Source of the DNA: Trichobilharzia regenti
Lineage: Eukaryota; Platyhelminthes; Trematoda; Strigeidida; Schistosomatidae
NCBI GenBank assembly: GCA_944472135.2
Contig: CALYDD020000286.1
Location: 1-64,000 of the forward strand
Reading direction: 5' to 3'
Length of the DNA: 64,000 nt
The translations under genes were made by a program, and so were the position numbers. The notes below the pieces were generated by a model. The model was given only the letters and a program-made list of their open reading frames with translations, ran no database searches and had not been told where the DNA came from. Of the stretch, positions 11,346-23,429 are shown piece by piece (within the stretch, counting starts at the first letter, position 1; each line of letters opens with the position of its first letter).

Positions 11346-12142
11346 TTTGTAAGGATTAGATATGTTTTTCGAGTTTGACCACGGAGTGATATCAATTAGA
11401 GAATCATTGAAAACCAAGTTAACATTTGCCAGTTAGGCTTATCTGCAGCTGACATTCCTTGTGAGAATCCAACCTGCGTCCCCCTTAGGTATCTAGTTCA
11501 ATTATGACGTAATCACCACTGACAGTGCATAAAACCACTCAATAATATTGTATCAGTCTGATGAACGTATTTGATCCATAGATTCCCACCAGTACTTAGA
11601 ACACGAAGGTTACATTTGTTATCATCTAACGAGTGTTTAAATTAATATTTCCTAATAAATTCCTTACACCTTGAACGTTTCCGATTCCAGTGCCTTCGAC
11701 TTAAGGACAAAATCCTGTAGACTCTGCTTTACAATGTCTGCAGGTTCCATTGCAATCGCGGTAGAACACAAAGTGTTCCAATGTTATCGGAAAATGCATG
11801 TCCCTTTATGGTTATTAAGTCATATAAGAAATCTAAATGTACGCAATCTGAATGAAATGAAATCGACCATCATCAGTTCTAAAGCATTTATTGACGTCTG
11901 CTCGCAAAATCATTATGAATGACTTTTTTTCAATTATTTCACATAACTCCGGTTCAAGGTTATTTAAGGTGATGGAAGCACTTTAGATGAATCACATGAA
12001 TCCAAACTTTGTGCACAGAAAACATTAGGCTTCAACCTTGGCCTACCATTGACTATTTCACCCACTAAAATATGACTGGTTATTAATATACACTTTTATT
12101 TTATATAACTGAGTATTTAAAACAATTAGTCCCTTTGATAAA
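11346..12142. other. No feature recognised
   Basis: No motif or repeat match identified. An 83-codon frame (11671-11922) has no known domain. Confidence 0.4.
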
Positions 12143-12464
12143 TTTGAATAAGGCATTAAGAAGACAAATTTCGCGAGATGATATCATTTTGTAGTTTCTT
12201 TACAACCGCTTTACAACTAACATGGTTAACAATGATAAAATAAAGTTCATGAAAATTACTCATTGAAATAAAAACAAAAGTACATACTAATGACCAATCA
12301 TATTTAGATAGGTCATGTAGTCCAGGGTTTTGTTTTTATTTAACTGAGTAATTTTCATGAACTTTATTTTATCATTGTTAACCATGTTAGTTGTAAAGCG
12401 GTTGTAAAGAAACTACAAAATGATATCATCTCGCGAAATTTGTCTTCTTAATGCCTTATTCAAA
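12143..12464. repeat. 137-bp near-perfect inverted repeat (foldback)
   Basis: Arms 12143-12279 and 12328-12464 are reverse complements with only a few mismatches near the inner end (CATTG versus CAGTT), separated by 48 bp. The arms are AT-rich and non-coding. See also the third copy at 12480-12595. Confidence 0.85.
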
Positions 12465-12479
12465 CTGAGTATTTGTCAA

Positions 12480-12595
12480 ACATTTCGCTTTTATTATTCT
12501 AAACCATGCTAGCTGTATAGCGATCGCGAAGAAATTACGAAATAATATCATCTCACAATATTTGTCGTCTTAATACTTTATTTAAATAAATTTGG
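12480..12595. repeat. Diverged third copy of the 12.1-12.5 kb arm
   Basis: Same orientation as the right arm, sharing 'accatg(t/c)tagctgta(a/t)agcg', 'aagaaa(c/t)tac(a/g)aaat' and 'tttgtc(t/g)tcttaat'. Its divergence means duplication of this unit predates the very similar inverted pair. Confidence 0.7.
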
Positions 12596-12717
12596 ACAAA
12601 ATATTCACATAACTTAGAATCACTGATACGAATGACGCAATTAGACGAAAGGTAATTGTAAAATGCCAAAATAATAAGAAAATATAAGTGATGTCAAGTA
12701 TTGGTTTTTAGTGATTT

Positions 12718-13115
12718 GATTGATTGGTTACAGGATTTCATCATGAGCTAACTTCGGTTAGAGAACCACTAGAAAACCTCGCAGTACTGGACAGCTGTTT
12801 CGTCAGGCTAGTTTGGGACTCTTCATCAGTATGCACCCACCAACAGAGTTCGAAACCAGGACCTTCTGGTTACAAGCCTAGCGAGCTCGTAGATCATTAA
12901 GCCACTGGGACCCGATCCAATGGCCCATGAATTCCAGCTTCTACCAATTCACGGCATAGCGCGACCACTTCTCAATGTTGGCCAATGTCTTCGACGAGTG
13001 TCTGTCCACACGCCCCACCTGCTGGACCCTACTGGTCACGACTTCCCACTAGAACCCCACTAGAACTACCTACTTAAATAGGACCAGTCGCCAGTGAGCA
13101 TCTCATTGATATTCA
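12718..13115 (-). mobile_element. HH-B hammerhead SINE, full-length copy
   Basis: The clearest full unit (about 390 bp). On the minus strand: 5' region starting near 13115, head with GGCTTAATGATCTACGAGCT-type A-box region and B box near 12856-12866, hammerhead at about 12787-12842, then tail. Core reads ACTGATGAAGAGTCC...GACGAAACAGCTGTCCAGTA. Stem III (ACAGCTGT) and the GTC cleavage site are intact, while stem II carries an insertion. Confidence 0.75.
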
Positions 13116-14199
13116 AGTATTAGTTTATCACATGTCTAGATGAAATAAATTAGTGGTTGACACCAACCAGCCAAACACACACACACACTGCTTAAACTAA
13201 TTTAATGTAAACGGAGGACAGATGTCCTATTTCTTAAAATACGTAGCTCATGTAGGTAATAACAATGCGGACAAAATGATCAGTGTTTAAATAATCTTGA
13301 TCTACACAATTTTTTAAAAAAGTTACTGATTCACGTAATTGTTTTTCAACTGACGACGCCACTGTGTCGTTTACATGGCATTATAAACAATTTGATTGTT
13401 TATATTACTACTCGGAAAGTTAGTTTTCACTAGAATATTGAAGCATTTAGGGAAATATTTTTAAAAGTTGTATAGGTTTTTATATGAAAAACTTTCACGA
13501 TTTGCTCTTGAAACTCAACCACCAAATTAATCAGTTGTGGTCTGAACATTAGAAGCTGATCTGTACGTTTTACTGCATAGTCGACAAAACTTTGTTGAGA
13601 TGCGCAATTATGAAACATTCCAAACTCAGGGAAAAGACTACTATTCTTCAAAATATTGGCGGTTGTTTAAATAATAATAAAAAAAACTGAAATTTACCTT
13701 AGCAGTAGTGTGAGGCACTGTATGTTTCTAAATGCAAAACAAGTGCTGTAAAACAAAATTAGTTAACCAAAGTTTAACTGTAAAAAGTACCTTAGAATTG
13801 AGGAGGATATTCCTAACGAGGTGATATCAAAATGTCTGTCCACAAGAATCACACACCAACACTTCCTATAGACAGTCCAGGGTCAGAATGGCCTTCATTC
13901 ACTCAAACAAACTCATATCGTTAAACAAAACATTGTCAATGTACACAAAATCACAATGTGAAGTATTACAATTAAAGACTAGACAAAGGCGAAGACAAAT
14001 AATAAAATAAATAATAAAGGTCAAATCCAACATGTGATAAGCAAATGTCTAATTAATATTAGACAGCCCAGATGAAAAAAGTATAATAATTACAAGATTA
14101 TAAGTTTGTAGACCGCAGATGCTTTGAACTTCCTGGAATAATTTGAGCACCGAGTCACATTGATTCATGATAAGTTACTTAAAATAATCCCAGCGTGTT
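13116..14199. other. No feature recognised
   Basis: Contains a short AC run (13178-13191) and AT-rich spacer. An open frame at 13430-13651 (minus) shows no motif. Confidence 0.4.
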
Positions 14200-14930
14200 T
14201 AAGAAAAAACCAAAACAAGTTTTTTTCCAAAATTTTCGCTGTGTCAGCCACAGCTTCTTCAGCAGAATTATTCGGATTTTATTAACCATCAAAATATATA
14301 GTCAAAAATTACATAAATTGAAGTCAGTTCATTTGAAGGTGACTAGTCGATAGACAGTTGTATCAACAGAAATATGTAAGCAGTCATCATATATTTGTGA
14401 CGATTAATGTCAAACTGTCATTGTGCATATTTGTATGAGTGTGCGTTATTTGTCATATGGAAAGGACGTCAATTCACATGTGATAAACATGATGGTATTT
14501 TTATAAAGATGACGGAAGTTCATAGAGGCTTTTTGTTGTTTTGTCGTCTATCTTGCTTCATTAGAAAGAGTCTACCATAAAGGCGATAAGTCTATCCCTT
14601 CTCCCCTATTTACTGCATTAGATGTGGTTAAAATATGCAAGACTTAAGACGTCAGCCTTTCTTTATGTGAATGAAAGCCTCTTCCTAGAATTTCAACATT
14701 GTCGAAATCAATCTTGTGTTCGCTGTCTATCGCATGCATTGCTATATCTGATCTTTTTTCTTGACTTTTTATTTCTAGCTCATTTCTAGGTGGACGTTTT
14801 GCTCACAGTCTATGTTCATTTACTCTGACTTTCACCTGTCTACTGGTCTCCCACATATAGCAACTTCACATTCTGAACACTTTTTCCTATAGACACAATT
14901 ACTTTGTGACATTTTGGGAACCATATCTTG
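14200..14930 (-). pseudogene. Penelope-like element, 3' portion (GIY-YIG) with terminal region
   Basis: On the minus strand from about 14905: CVYRKKCSECEVAICGR, the PLE cysteine linker and a degraded YVG/YIG motif, then SDIAMHAIDSEHKIDFDN and ILGRG, a typical C-terminal GIY-YIG segment. Stops interrupt the frame. Downstream (about 14225-14275) lies a hammerhead-like terminal sequence. It abuts, head-to-head, the plus-strand PLE that starts at about 14945. Confidence 0.65.
14225..14275 (-). ncRNA. Candidate PLE hammerhead motif
   Basis: Minus strand: CTGAAGA, one extra A, a perfect 6-bp stem GCTGTG/CACAGC, then GAAA. The expected GUH cleavage triplet is not evident after GAAA, so this is a remnant or a near miss. 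Confidence 0.35.
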
Positions 14931-14944
14931 ATGCTTAGAAATCA

Positions 14945-15955
14945 ACCCTATATCAACAACTATCAACGACCTCCATCTCTACAAGAGATACATCGATGAT
15001 ACTTTCATTATTTGTGATGAGAATTGTGATTTAAAAAACCTACTTCAAATCTTCAATAACGCCCACCCAAACATCGACTTTATACTTGAGACTGAGTCCG
15101 ACGTCCATCTGACAAGAAACGCCAACAACTCTCTGAAAAGGTCCATATACAAAAAGCCTACATGGAATGGACAATTCATTAACATTCAAAGCTTCGTGCC
15201 CCTAAGCAGAAAGAGTAACCTGGTATACGCTCTTTCCTCGAGGATTCGGAAGATATGCAGCGAGGAAGCGATTAAGGAAGAACTGCGTAATCTCTGAAAA
15301 ATCCTTATGGAAAACGGTTTCCCGCCCAGGTTCATAGACAAGAATCTCAAATCTAAGAAGACTTCCGAACAAATCCCATCCGTTCCAAAGAAAATACTTC
15401 TGCTTGATCTAGGATTCAGAGGTGACATTGAAGCAGAAATCCTTCGTAAACGCCTCTCCAAATCGCTGAGGGAAAACATACTTCGCCGCGAGCCTACGAG
15501 TGAAGTTTTTCTGCAAGAAACTTTTCAGCTAGAACGCGAAAGACAAGCTGTCGCATTGGGCTACCTCAACGTGCATATACCAGTTTACTTGCTCTTGTGG
15601 GGCTGAGTACATCGGCCGTACCATGCGCCGACTTGCAAAAGGCTCTCGTGAACACTACCCAGCCTGGTCAGTAAAAGGAGACCAAAAACGTCTATACAGT
15701 TCAGCGACAGAACATCTAGTCAATTCAGGACATTCAGTGCCTTTCGAAAAATCCTTCAAAGTAATATACAAGATTCAATCAAACCTATCAAAGGGAGTGA
15801 AATTAGGACATCTGGGCATAGCTGAGGCACTATCCAAAAGCTCAGACCCATGCTTTGTATCCAAAAGAAATACATTCAACCCCTGTCCCTGCTATGGCCA
15901 ACATAAACAGGTAATTTTTTTTAGTAATGACCATCCCATCGCCTTTCTTATCTAA
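14945..15955 (+). pseudogene. Penelope-like element reverse transcriptase plus GIY-YIG endonuclease
   Basis: RT palm motif YKRYIDDTFIICDE at about 14980-15020, FNNAHPNIDFILETESD, then SIYKKPTWNGQFINI, ILMENGFPPRFI and VPKKILLLDLGFRGD, all in the order seen in trematode PLEs. One stop at 15295 breaks this frame, and a shift at about 15545-15570 leads to CIYQFTCSCGAEYIGRT at about 15566-15616, the cysteine linker plus an intact GIY-YIG core, continuing through EHLVNSGHSV to 15955. A PLE product would prime and copy its RNA at the target using its own nuclease. The N-terminal half is missing. Confidence 0.85.
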
Positions 15956-16200
15956 ACTTCCTGTTTATTCGTGTTATTTTTAAGTTTTTCTTAATCTCTG
16001 TTTACACTACCATATTTTCATATCCAAACTTCTGTTTATTTTGTCATTTTACTATTTCTACATTTTTAACCCCCAATTCCACAGTGTCAATCTTCTTAGT
16101 AATTGTGATGCTACTTTGTTTGAGTTTTATCCATCCCCCTGTTTATTATGACATTCTAATTCCTAATTATAATTTTTATTAATTTGACCCTTAACCGGAA
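15956..16200 (+). other. Probable PLE 3' untranslated region
   Basis: T-rich non-coding sequence following the PLE frame and ending near 'ttgacccttaacc'. Assignment is by position. Confidence 0.35.
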
Positions 16201-16894
16201 ATTATTCTGGAACTTTCCCATCCATTTGATATATATACACGAATGTACAGCCCAGATGATGACTTCGTCGAAAAGAAAATTTTCTTCACTGCAACTGTCT
16301 TCTTAATAACTTCTATGACCCAGTGTGTATATTCCGTGAATTTGAATCTATGTATTACCAGTTCACTCGAGTGGCTGGTCGAAATTCGAGTGGTTTGAAC
16401 TGGTTCAGCTGTCTGACTTGAGTTGAATGGGAGTGATGACATCTGTCGTAAGACAGTTAAATGGTCGTTTGATATTTTGATCACCACTGCTTGATATGAA
16501 TGGTTTCCAACTACTCATATAAATCAATCAGTAGTATATGGCGTGATCCTATTTTACCAAACATTTCATCATGTCATTCAAGAAATCTCATTTTCCAAAT
16601 CATCACAAATTGAGGTTTGTGATATTTACTTATAAAATTCCTTAGTATAGTTTTCTGTCTTGAATTATCATACTGTACTACATATTCCCCTTATTTTAGA
16701 ATGTCACGTCAAACTGCTAGCCATTGACACAGATGGAATAAGTCGTGTTGAAATGAGTTTAATTCAGTCTAAATTAGTTTTTTCCTGGAGGATAATAATC
16801 AGTAAATTCTTCAGACTCTATGCTTAAAGATCTGTTAATTTCAACACAGAACAGCCAGAGGAGGTAAATTATGAATTACAGAAGTTAGAATTTA
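16201..16894. other. Mostly unrecognised; short repeat Y piece
   Basis: About 16370-16505 contains 'agtggtttgaactg(g/a)ttca', as in repeat Y at 51.9 and 36.15 kb. The rest shows nothing. Confidence 0.4.
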
Positions 16895-17118
16895 CAAACC
16901 ACTGGATTCCGTCCCATTGGCTAAATGGTCAACGAGCTTCCCTAGTCGCTGGAAGGGGCTGAAGTGGATTTTTGCTGCAGCCATGTGTGTGTACTGTTGA
17001 ACAGTCCCAAACTAGGATGAAACAGCTGTTCAGTACTCCCTGGTTATCCAGTGGTTCTCTAAATGATATCAATTCGTGATCGAACTTGAAAGAAATCAGA
17101 TCCCTGCAAGCCAACACT
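16895..17118 (+). mobile_element. HH-B hammerhead SINE
   Basis: Head with 'attggctaaatgg', then the hammerhead at about 16992-17040 (stem I GTACTG/CAGTAC, stem II AGTCC/GGAT, GAAAC, ACAGCTGT), tail 'gttctctaaatgatatcaa' and 'aaatcagatccctgcaagcc'. The core reads TTGAACA, and the cleavage triplet is GTT. Confidence 0.75.
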
Positions 17119-18439
17119 AGGGAAATTATAATTAGTACAAGTGCAAGACAGAATAATATTCAGTCACTTAAGATTATCGATTAAATGTAGAATATGAGCA
17201 AGAAGTTACACAAAATGATTTGTCACTCTAAGGATTATTGTTCTGAACAAACTATGGGGATACTCAAATCGGTGAAGGTGAAGGCTATCGCGAGGTATTT
17301 TGGTGCATAGTATAGCAAACTGTACAACAAATATTCTAGCTATCGATAAAACGCCTTTGAAACAGTCAAACGTAACACCTGATACGATGATTGCAGCATT
17401 CCTCTAAGTGCATAATACAGCATCTCATTCTAGCAAATATTTGAGGAAGTTCAAATTGCAACTGACTCCTTCCGTTTCACCTATTCAAGTATATTGAGTT
17501 AAAGGCAGGGCAAGTTTGTTTTGCAATAACTTATATTGATGTTTTTCTCAACTAATCTGTATTAGAAAAACCAATAATCAGTAAGTCATATGATTCACTG
17601 AGATTTTAGCTAACAGTTGAATAACATTCACTGTTGGGTGTGAAAATAAACTAAGGCATGATCATTCTAACCAAGTTTGGGCGATAAGTTATATATATAT
17701 ATATATATATATATATAGCTATTTTTGCCGTATTCAGGCTTTTTTCATGACTGTCTGGTTAGGTGTGGTTTTATTTTTAAGTCTTATGGGAGGCTGCTCG
17801 AACTGTTCAGTATATATGCGACATTTAGTCTGGCATAATTCCCGTTAAGCTTACAGGCATACTTCGCTTCTAAGTATAGAAAGGCAGGAGACTAAGATTA
17901 AATACAGTTAACTGGTGATTTCTTGCAACAGCTCCGTTATGACGACAGTGAAATGAACTCCCACCCCCCGTCGCCAAATATTTAATGACGGAATGTTTGT
18001 GATTTGTTGGTTGTTGCCTAACTTGACTACAATACTCCTCCGGACACAAGTTTATAGTCAACTATGCACTCGAAAATATTCCCCACACTGAGGTAGATGC
18101 GAAAGTCAGATTTAAGTGCTACAACTGCGACAACAACAACAACTTTTATTATACTAAACTCAGGGTATATATCTCGTTTACATATTCACAAAAATTTGAC
18201 CCATAAATCAATAATTAGTATCTGATTGACTGCATGACCTTGAAGATCCTCCAAATAATTCAGTGAGAAACTGTCCAGTCAGGTTATCATGCCAGTGCAT
18301 GTATCACTTATGACTTTCAGCTACTTAGGGTAGGTTGTATGTCCTAACACCTCTCTTTTTTAATTGACTTTCAATTAGGGGATCACTGGAAGATGTTTGT
18401 AAGTCTGGGTACTCACCGTCTATGATAAGCTCAGTATTC
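17119..18439. other. Unrecognised spacer with TA microsatellite
   Basis: A (TA)n run occupies about 17691-17717. No coding or repeat match was seen elsewhere. Confidence 0.45.
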
Positions 18440-19280
18440 AACTCCTATTTGAATAGGATGTGAATATCACTACTCCAATTAAAGCTGAGGTTTCAAAAGT
18501 TCCTTTTAGTCTAAAACGACGACCTGATGGCATGACTGCAGATATGCTTAAGGATGGAGGTGATGAGTTACTAAGTAGGCATCGTGGGAATCTGAGATAG
18601 TTCCGTTGGATTGATGCAAATCATTGGTTACAGCAGTATGTAAGAAAAGGAACATATCTGCATGCGGCGGTTATGAAGGTATCCGCTTTACCAACGTAAG
18701 TAAAATGGTCAGACGCAATGACTCCTTCGCGTATTTGGAAGTTTCCATCAGCCATAATGGATTGTCTTTTCACAACATATGAAAACGGGTAAAAAAAAGA
18801 CTGACCTGGCATTTACCAACCTGCATCATCTCTAGCGTAGATGTGATATCTGGCTGTCTATCAGAGCAGATTTGTACTACCCAGAGGCTGAAAGAGAAGT
18901 ATATGAAGACTCTAGTCTTCCTTGATCATAGGTGTCTGCGTTCAGTCTCTCGTGTTTTGATGGGGTAATATGGTCAATAATAAAAAAGATAAGAAGGAAA
19001 ATCAATGATTGTAAATCTACGTCGACTGTAGATGGCTAGGACATGTGTCACGACACTTACACATTCCTTACCTTTCTTGTCAAGCAGTGTTGGTTGATAT
19101 AAGATAGTTTAGAAAAGAACTAGGGTTAGTCAGATGAAAACACACCACTACTTCATCAAGACTTTAACTTTTGGTTCTAGACTGACTGGCTGGCGATCCT
19201 TGAGATTTTAAGAACTGATTGGAAAAAGTTGATAACACGCCTCAATGCCGTGCTTAGTGGTACGAATGAATTCACCCCTT
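18440..19280 (+). pseudogene. Second LINE type (RTE-related), degraded C-terminal part
   Basis: Translated pieces include LKRRPDGMTADMLKDGGDEL (the conserved segment before RT motif A), then FLDHRCLRS(V/I)SRV, VNLRRL and an MARTCVT-like GHV segment. These resemble schistosome RTE-type LINEs whose C-terminus reads DHRCLRSI...LRWLGHV. RT catalytic motifs are deleted. Distinct in sequence from the RTE family that is abundant elsewhere in the window. Confidence 0.5.
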
Positions 19281-19424
19281 TACATGTTCAATATTCATTA
19301 AATACTCATTAGTTCAGATTTTTCCCCTGATAATTAGGGGTCATTTGCGGTTCACACATGATGTTGTAGTTTCGTCTGTACTTTTTTGTTTTTAAATGAT
19401 AGTCGAGTAGTACATAAGTACTGG

Positions 19425-19653
19425 GTGCGTCGGTGGCATAGCGGTTAGGACGCTCGTCGACTATGTACATGGTGCAGGGTTCGATCCCCGGCCGATGTAC
19501 TCCTTTACCTCGCTAAGCCAGAAATAATGCTGGTAAAGAGGAAAGTTAGGGAATGAGGCTAGCAACCCCATCCTGTAAAATTAACACTGCTACAGAAACT
19601 TCAGCCACTAGCTTGAAGCCCTATGTTCCACTTGGGAACGTGAAGGAAAAAAA
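19425..19653 (+). mobile_element. tRNA-derived SINE with RTE-like tail (SINE-R)
   Basis: Head GTGCGTCGGTGGCATAGCGG with A box, B box GGTTCGATCCC at about 19478-19488, body with 'taaagaggaaagttaggg', and tail 'gaagccctatgttccacttg', which equals the 3' end of the RTE-like LINE. A perfect 13-bp target duplication, ACATAAGTACTGG, lies at 19412-19424 and 19654-19666. No hammerhead. Confidence 0.9.
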
Positions 19654-19666
19654 ACATAAGTACTGG

Positions 19667-21109
19667 TATATCCTATATCCGGAAGTCAGTGGAAAATTAC
19701 TAAGGTATTCAAAAGACATACGATTATGAATGAACTAGTATTTGGATACGTTTATTTTACTTTTACTTGAATAGCCTAGCTCTAGGTCGTTAAATCTCAG
19801 TCATATCCCATTATTTAAAATAGAAATAGCTATGGGAATTAAATTAGTCTAGAGATACCCTAGTTGTCACGATAAACACTGTTATCATAGATTCCCAACT
19901 TAGTCTATTCTTAATCCACAGATAGCTTATCTTCAAACATTATCTTTTTTTAAGATATCAAAAGTATTACTTTAATACATCAGTAATAAATACGATTTAG
20001 CTTTCCCTTGTACAAAAATAGAAACATACAGATAAAATACTAACGTGTGTGTGGAAAGCAGTATATTTAATCTGAGTCATATTTGCATTCATATATATAC
20101 ATTATAAAGAGAATAGAATATTAAATACATGTGATTGCCTTAGACTATAGGGGTTAACGAAGAAAAAAACAGGCAAGTCACATGATAGTCTAACAGTATT
20201 AGTCATCGTTAACCTGGATGGAAGTGTTCGTCAGACAGACTGTCAATGCCCACTAATGATAGGCTGCATTAACAAGAGTAGTTAAAGTTGAATTGCTACC
20301 ATAGTTTTAGTTTGGTTGACTGATTGAAAATGACACTAGGATATAGATCCCAGAAAGATTCGAACTTACAATCGCCAAACTGTCAACAGTTAGGTTCGCC
20401 ACCAGTGGAGGTATCAGCTCCAACTGTTAACTTGGTTATTATTTGATTGCAATCACTACAGTTAATGCTAAAGTGATGACAAACAGACACTCATGTATTA
20501 TTCATTTACATGACAGATGGGAACTAATTGTGATGACTGCATCTGAGTCTCGGAGGTCATCTGGTAGACAGCCTAAGACTAGTGCTCACATCCTGCCGCC
20601 ATCTAGATCTTTATTTCACCTTGAATCATCAACCACTACAGTAACAGTTCTTCACTGTGAGGAACTTATTTGAAATTAGAATAAATCATTGCTGGCTTTC
20701 CGATAATATCCGCTTCTGCGTAAATTCTTTATCACTGAAACAGAGCTCACAATCCAGAGTAGTACTGGGATTTATAAGGTTTTATTAAGAAAATGTGTTT
20801 CATTGACCAAGTTATGACAACCAATTAGAATTAGGACACAAGTTTGACTAGTATAAGTGAAATAGATCACTTCACCAACCACACTAACATATAAATAGGT
20901 GAGGTGCATCTTGAGACTCCTGAGGCGTTTAAATCCTCTCCTCATCGATATTTTCTTCAAAGGCTAAACAACGTTCAAACCAGAGAAATTTACTTACTTT
21001 AAAGTAAACAGTCCTATTTAAACAAAAAACAACATTGGATTGTTAATTTGACAAGCCGATTTTCATTTGTTTTTTTTCAAGGGTTATTTTGTACGAATTT
21101 GATTTGTCT
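19667..21109. other. Mostly unrecognised; possible tRNA-like head
   Basis: About 20290-20425 (minus) shows a weak B-box-like AAGTTCGAATCT with 'ggtggcgaacct' upstream, possibly an old SINE head. Nothing else was recognised. Confidence 0.35.
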
Positions 21110-21305
21110 CAAGTTTGATAATAGATTGATATCACCTTGAGGATCAGTCAAAGTCGGGGAGAACTGAACAGCTGTTTCGTCCTAGTTTGGGATTCTTCAG
21201 CAGTACATCTCCCCCGGGGTGCGAAAATGAGACTTTCTGGTTACAAGGCGAGGTCGTAGACCATTCAGCCACTAGGAACAGATCCAATAGCCTATGAATA
21301 TCCAA
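21110..21305 (-). mobile_element. HH-B hammerhead SINE
   Basis: Minus-strand copy with head ('cattcagccacta' on plus), hammerhead and tail ending 'atcaatctattatcaaactt'. Carries the best-preserved HH-B 5' core in the window. Confidence 0.75.
21160..21207 (-). ncRNA. HH-B hammerhead ribozyme, core intact
   Basis: Minus strand: stem I TACTG/CAGTT, core CTGAAGA, stem II ATCC-loop-GGAC (one mismatch at the base), GAAAC, stem III ACAGCTGT with a 4-base loop, cleavage triplet GTT (allowed by the NUH rule). Activity untested. Confidence 0.65.
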
Positions 21306-21904
21306 CAAAGAATGATAATTCTCAATTCAGTCTTAGCTAAAGATTATATTCAACAGGAGTTCTGAAGTCCCTACTGCATCATATCTACATTTTTTATGCA
21401 TCTCAGAGTGAAGAAGTCTGCTAAAATTTGTATCATCACATAGTATGTGGTGTAAGTTAAGATCTATTGATGTCAGTGGGTGTACATCCTACCATATCTT
21501 CCGAGTCTTCTGTAAATCAGGTCAGTGTATTGATGTCAAATGGTATAAATCCCTTTGGGGTGGGAAGTTTCTCTGTTTTGATAATATCCAGACCTTTATA
21601 ATGTTGCCATTTTAACTAAGATTTAATAGTTGACCAGTTATCCCTTGCAAGTGACCTTCCTGTGGAATAAAGTAGTTGGATTTTATTAATATTTAGATCT
21701 CAGAAACCGTGAATCGTCAAGCTTGTTTCATATAATGTAACCTGAATTTAATAGAAGGATAGACTGTTTTAGAAATAACGAAAGAAGCACCGCGTTACGA
21801 ACAACTACAGTGATAAGAAATAAAACATACTATGTATGTAGACGGTAATATAATTTAAGAAATGGAATATTATAGATGGTCACTACTATATTTAAAATTT
21901 TTTT
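21306..21904. other. No feature recognised
   Basis: No motif or repeat seen. Confidence 0.4.
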
Positions 21905-22085
21905 ATTATAGCTTGATTCCACATAGTATTTTTGTTACAACTATGGAATTTGCAGCATGTGATATCGGTAGCTCAAATTTAGCAGACCAACCATTGATAT
22001 CAAGTGTGCGTCAGCCAGGAATTGAACCCCGGGCTATGTGCATGGTCGGCGAGAGTCCTAACCACTGTGCCACCGACGCAAGTAT
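21905..22085 (-). mobile_element. tRNA-derived SINE with CR1-like tail (SINE-C)
   Basis: Minus strand: head GCGTCGGTGGCACAGTGGTTAG with B box at about 22018-22030, then 'gatatcaatggttgg', 'aaatttgagctaccgatatc' and tail 'tatgtggaatcaagct'. The 77-codon frame across it on the plus strand is antisense SINE and not a gene. Confidence 0.85.
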
Positions 22086-22309
22086 AAGGACATAATAGAA
22101 AACAAATGACAGCAGTAGTAACGAATCTATCGACTGTCCACAAAAAAGTGTTCATGACGAAGCTCGGAACAGCAATTCAATAACATAGCAAAAATCCATT
22201 CTAAGCACGAGCTGAAGTCGTCGAAAATAATTCTAAGTTTACAAAGTATTCCCTTATACAATAAGATGTAAAACCAGAAGTTAGTGATCGACTGAGATGA
22301 GTAGCCGCA

Positions 22310-22815
22310 TACCACTCACATCAACCAGTAGTACCCGTTAGTGAGGTCGAAGAGGTATAGACTTTGGATAGTCGTTCCGTTCGTTTGGGACCGAGCTAAT
22401 TAACAGTGTATCTGATGTGACTCATCTAGGAAAGTCAAATCAGTTGAATGTACTCGATATGCGGTGAGCTACTCGGTTGAATTGGTTAAACCATTAATCA
22501 AATTCACAATTTGCAAATTGTGAACCAGCAGCTAACTTGATTCTCTGAGATGAGTCCAACCGGGTACATAACTAATGGACTCGTCCCTAGATGATCAAAA
22601 TGGCCATCTGGTGCCTAGCTAGCACTAATGGTAGATGTGAGTGATATGCAACTACTCATCTTAGTTGATCAGTAGTATGTAGTTTTATGCAAATTTGGTT
22701 GCTTTCTTGATTACCATTTATGGTGTCGAGCAGATCACATGCTGTGATCTGAACAACTTGGTTTTCAAAGAAAACTATGGTGTAATTTCGCTACTCAAAC
22801 TGCGTACACTTGTAA
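22310..22815. repeat. Unclassified repeat Y, copy 1
   Basis: Shares with 36.05-36.19, 42.37-42.66 (inverted) and 51.83-52.30 kb the strings 'atcaaccagta', 'gagatgag', 'tgcaactactcat', 'tttcttgatt', 'gatcaca' and 'aagaaaacta'. Non-coding, moderately old. Confidence 0.6.
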
Positions 22816-23429
22816 TTGCTATCTAATTAGTTAATTAGCATTTTGATTTGAATTTATTTTGAGCCTGAAAAATAAAATAGTTTCATTTTTCCATGTAAGT
22901 TTTCTTCTTTCTCTGCCTTATGTTTCATTCTGGCAGACGGAAAACTTTTACGCAGCATTTTGAAATACCATGCACCTTAAAATTGGCAAGTTATCAATCC
23001 GTGTTATTTGATTGATAAACAACAGCATTTGGGTCAAGGCGCAAAAAGTTCTATCCTATGTTGTTCCCATCGGTTGGATGTAACTTCATCTCAGAAACCA
23101 ATTGTTTCTGTCGAGTATATTCAATCAAGAGGACATTTTAAACAATTTCAAGAGGATGGGAATCATTTCGTTAGAATCTTAAGAATATACCTTGTTAAAG
23201 TATATCCAATTGTACAAGAGGCGTTTAACACATATACACTACTAAAACATTGATAATCTACGGTTTCAGTTTTGTATTATACATTAAAAATATATGTTCA
23301 TTTTTTCCTAACTGAAATCTCAAAATCAATTGCCACTTTGGTTATCCTTTTATTAGGTAATTACGTTTCATCTCATAGCTTTGACACTTAATCATTTCGT
23401 TGACTACTCAATGCACTACGAATATCTGG
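22816..23429. other. No feature recognised
   Basis: An open frame at 23008-23253 has no recognisable domain. Confidence 0.4.

Noticed and set aside
17691..17717. TA run as a TATA-type promoter
   Set aside because: It is a simple (TA)n microsatellite with no downstream gene.
19425..19500. Possible functional tRNA gene
   Set aside because: A and B boxes are present but no cloverleaf acceptor stem or anticodon arm could be closed. It continues into a SINE body with target duplications.
21862..22095. A 77-codon frame with close similarity to a 95-codon frame at 46531-46818, looking like a conserved gene pair
   Set aside because: Both lie antisense across SINE-C copies. The shared residues come from the SINE head and tail, not from a protein.
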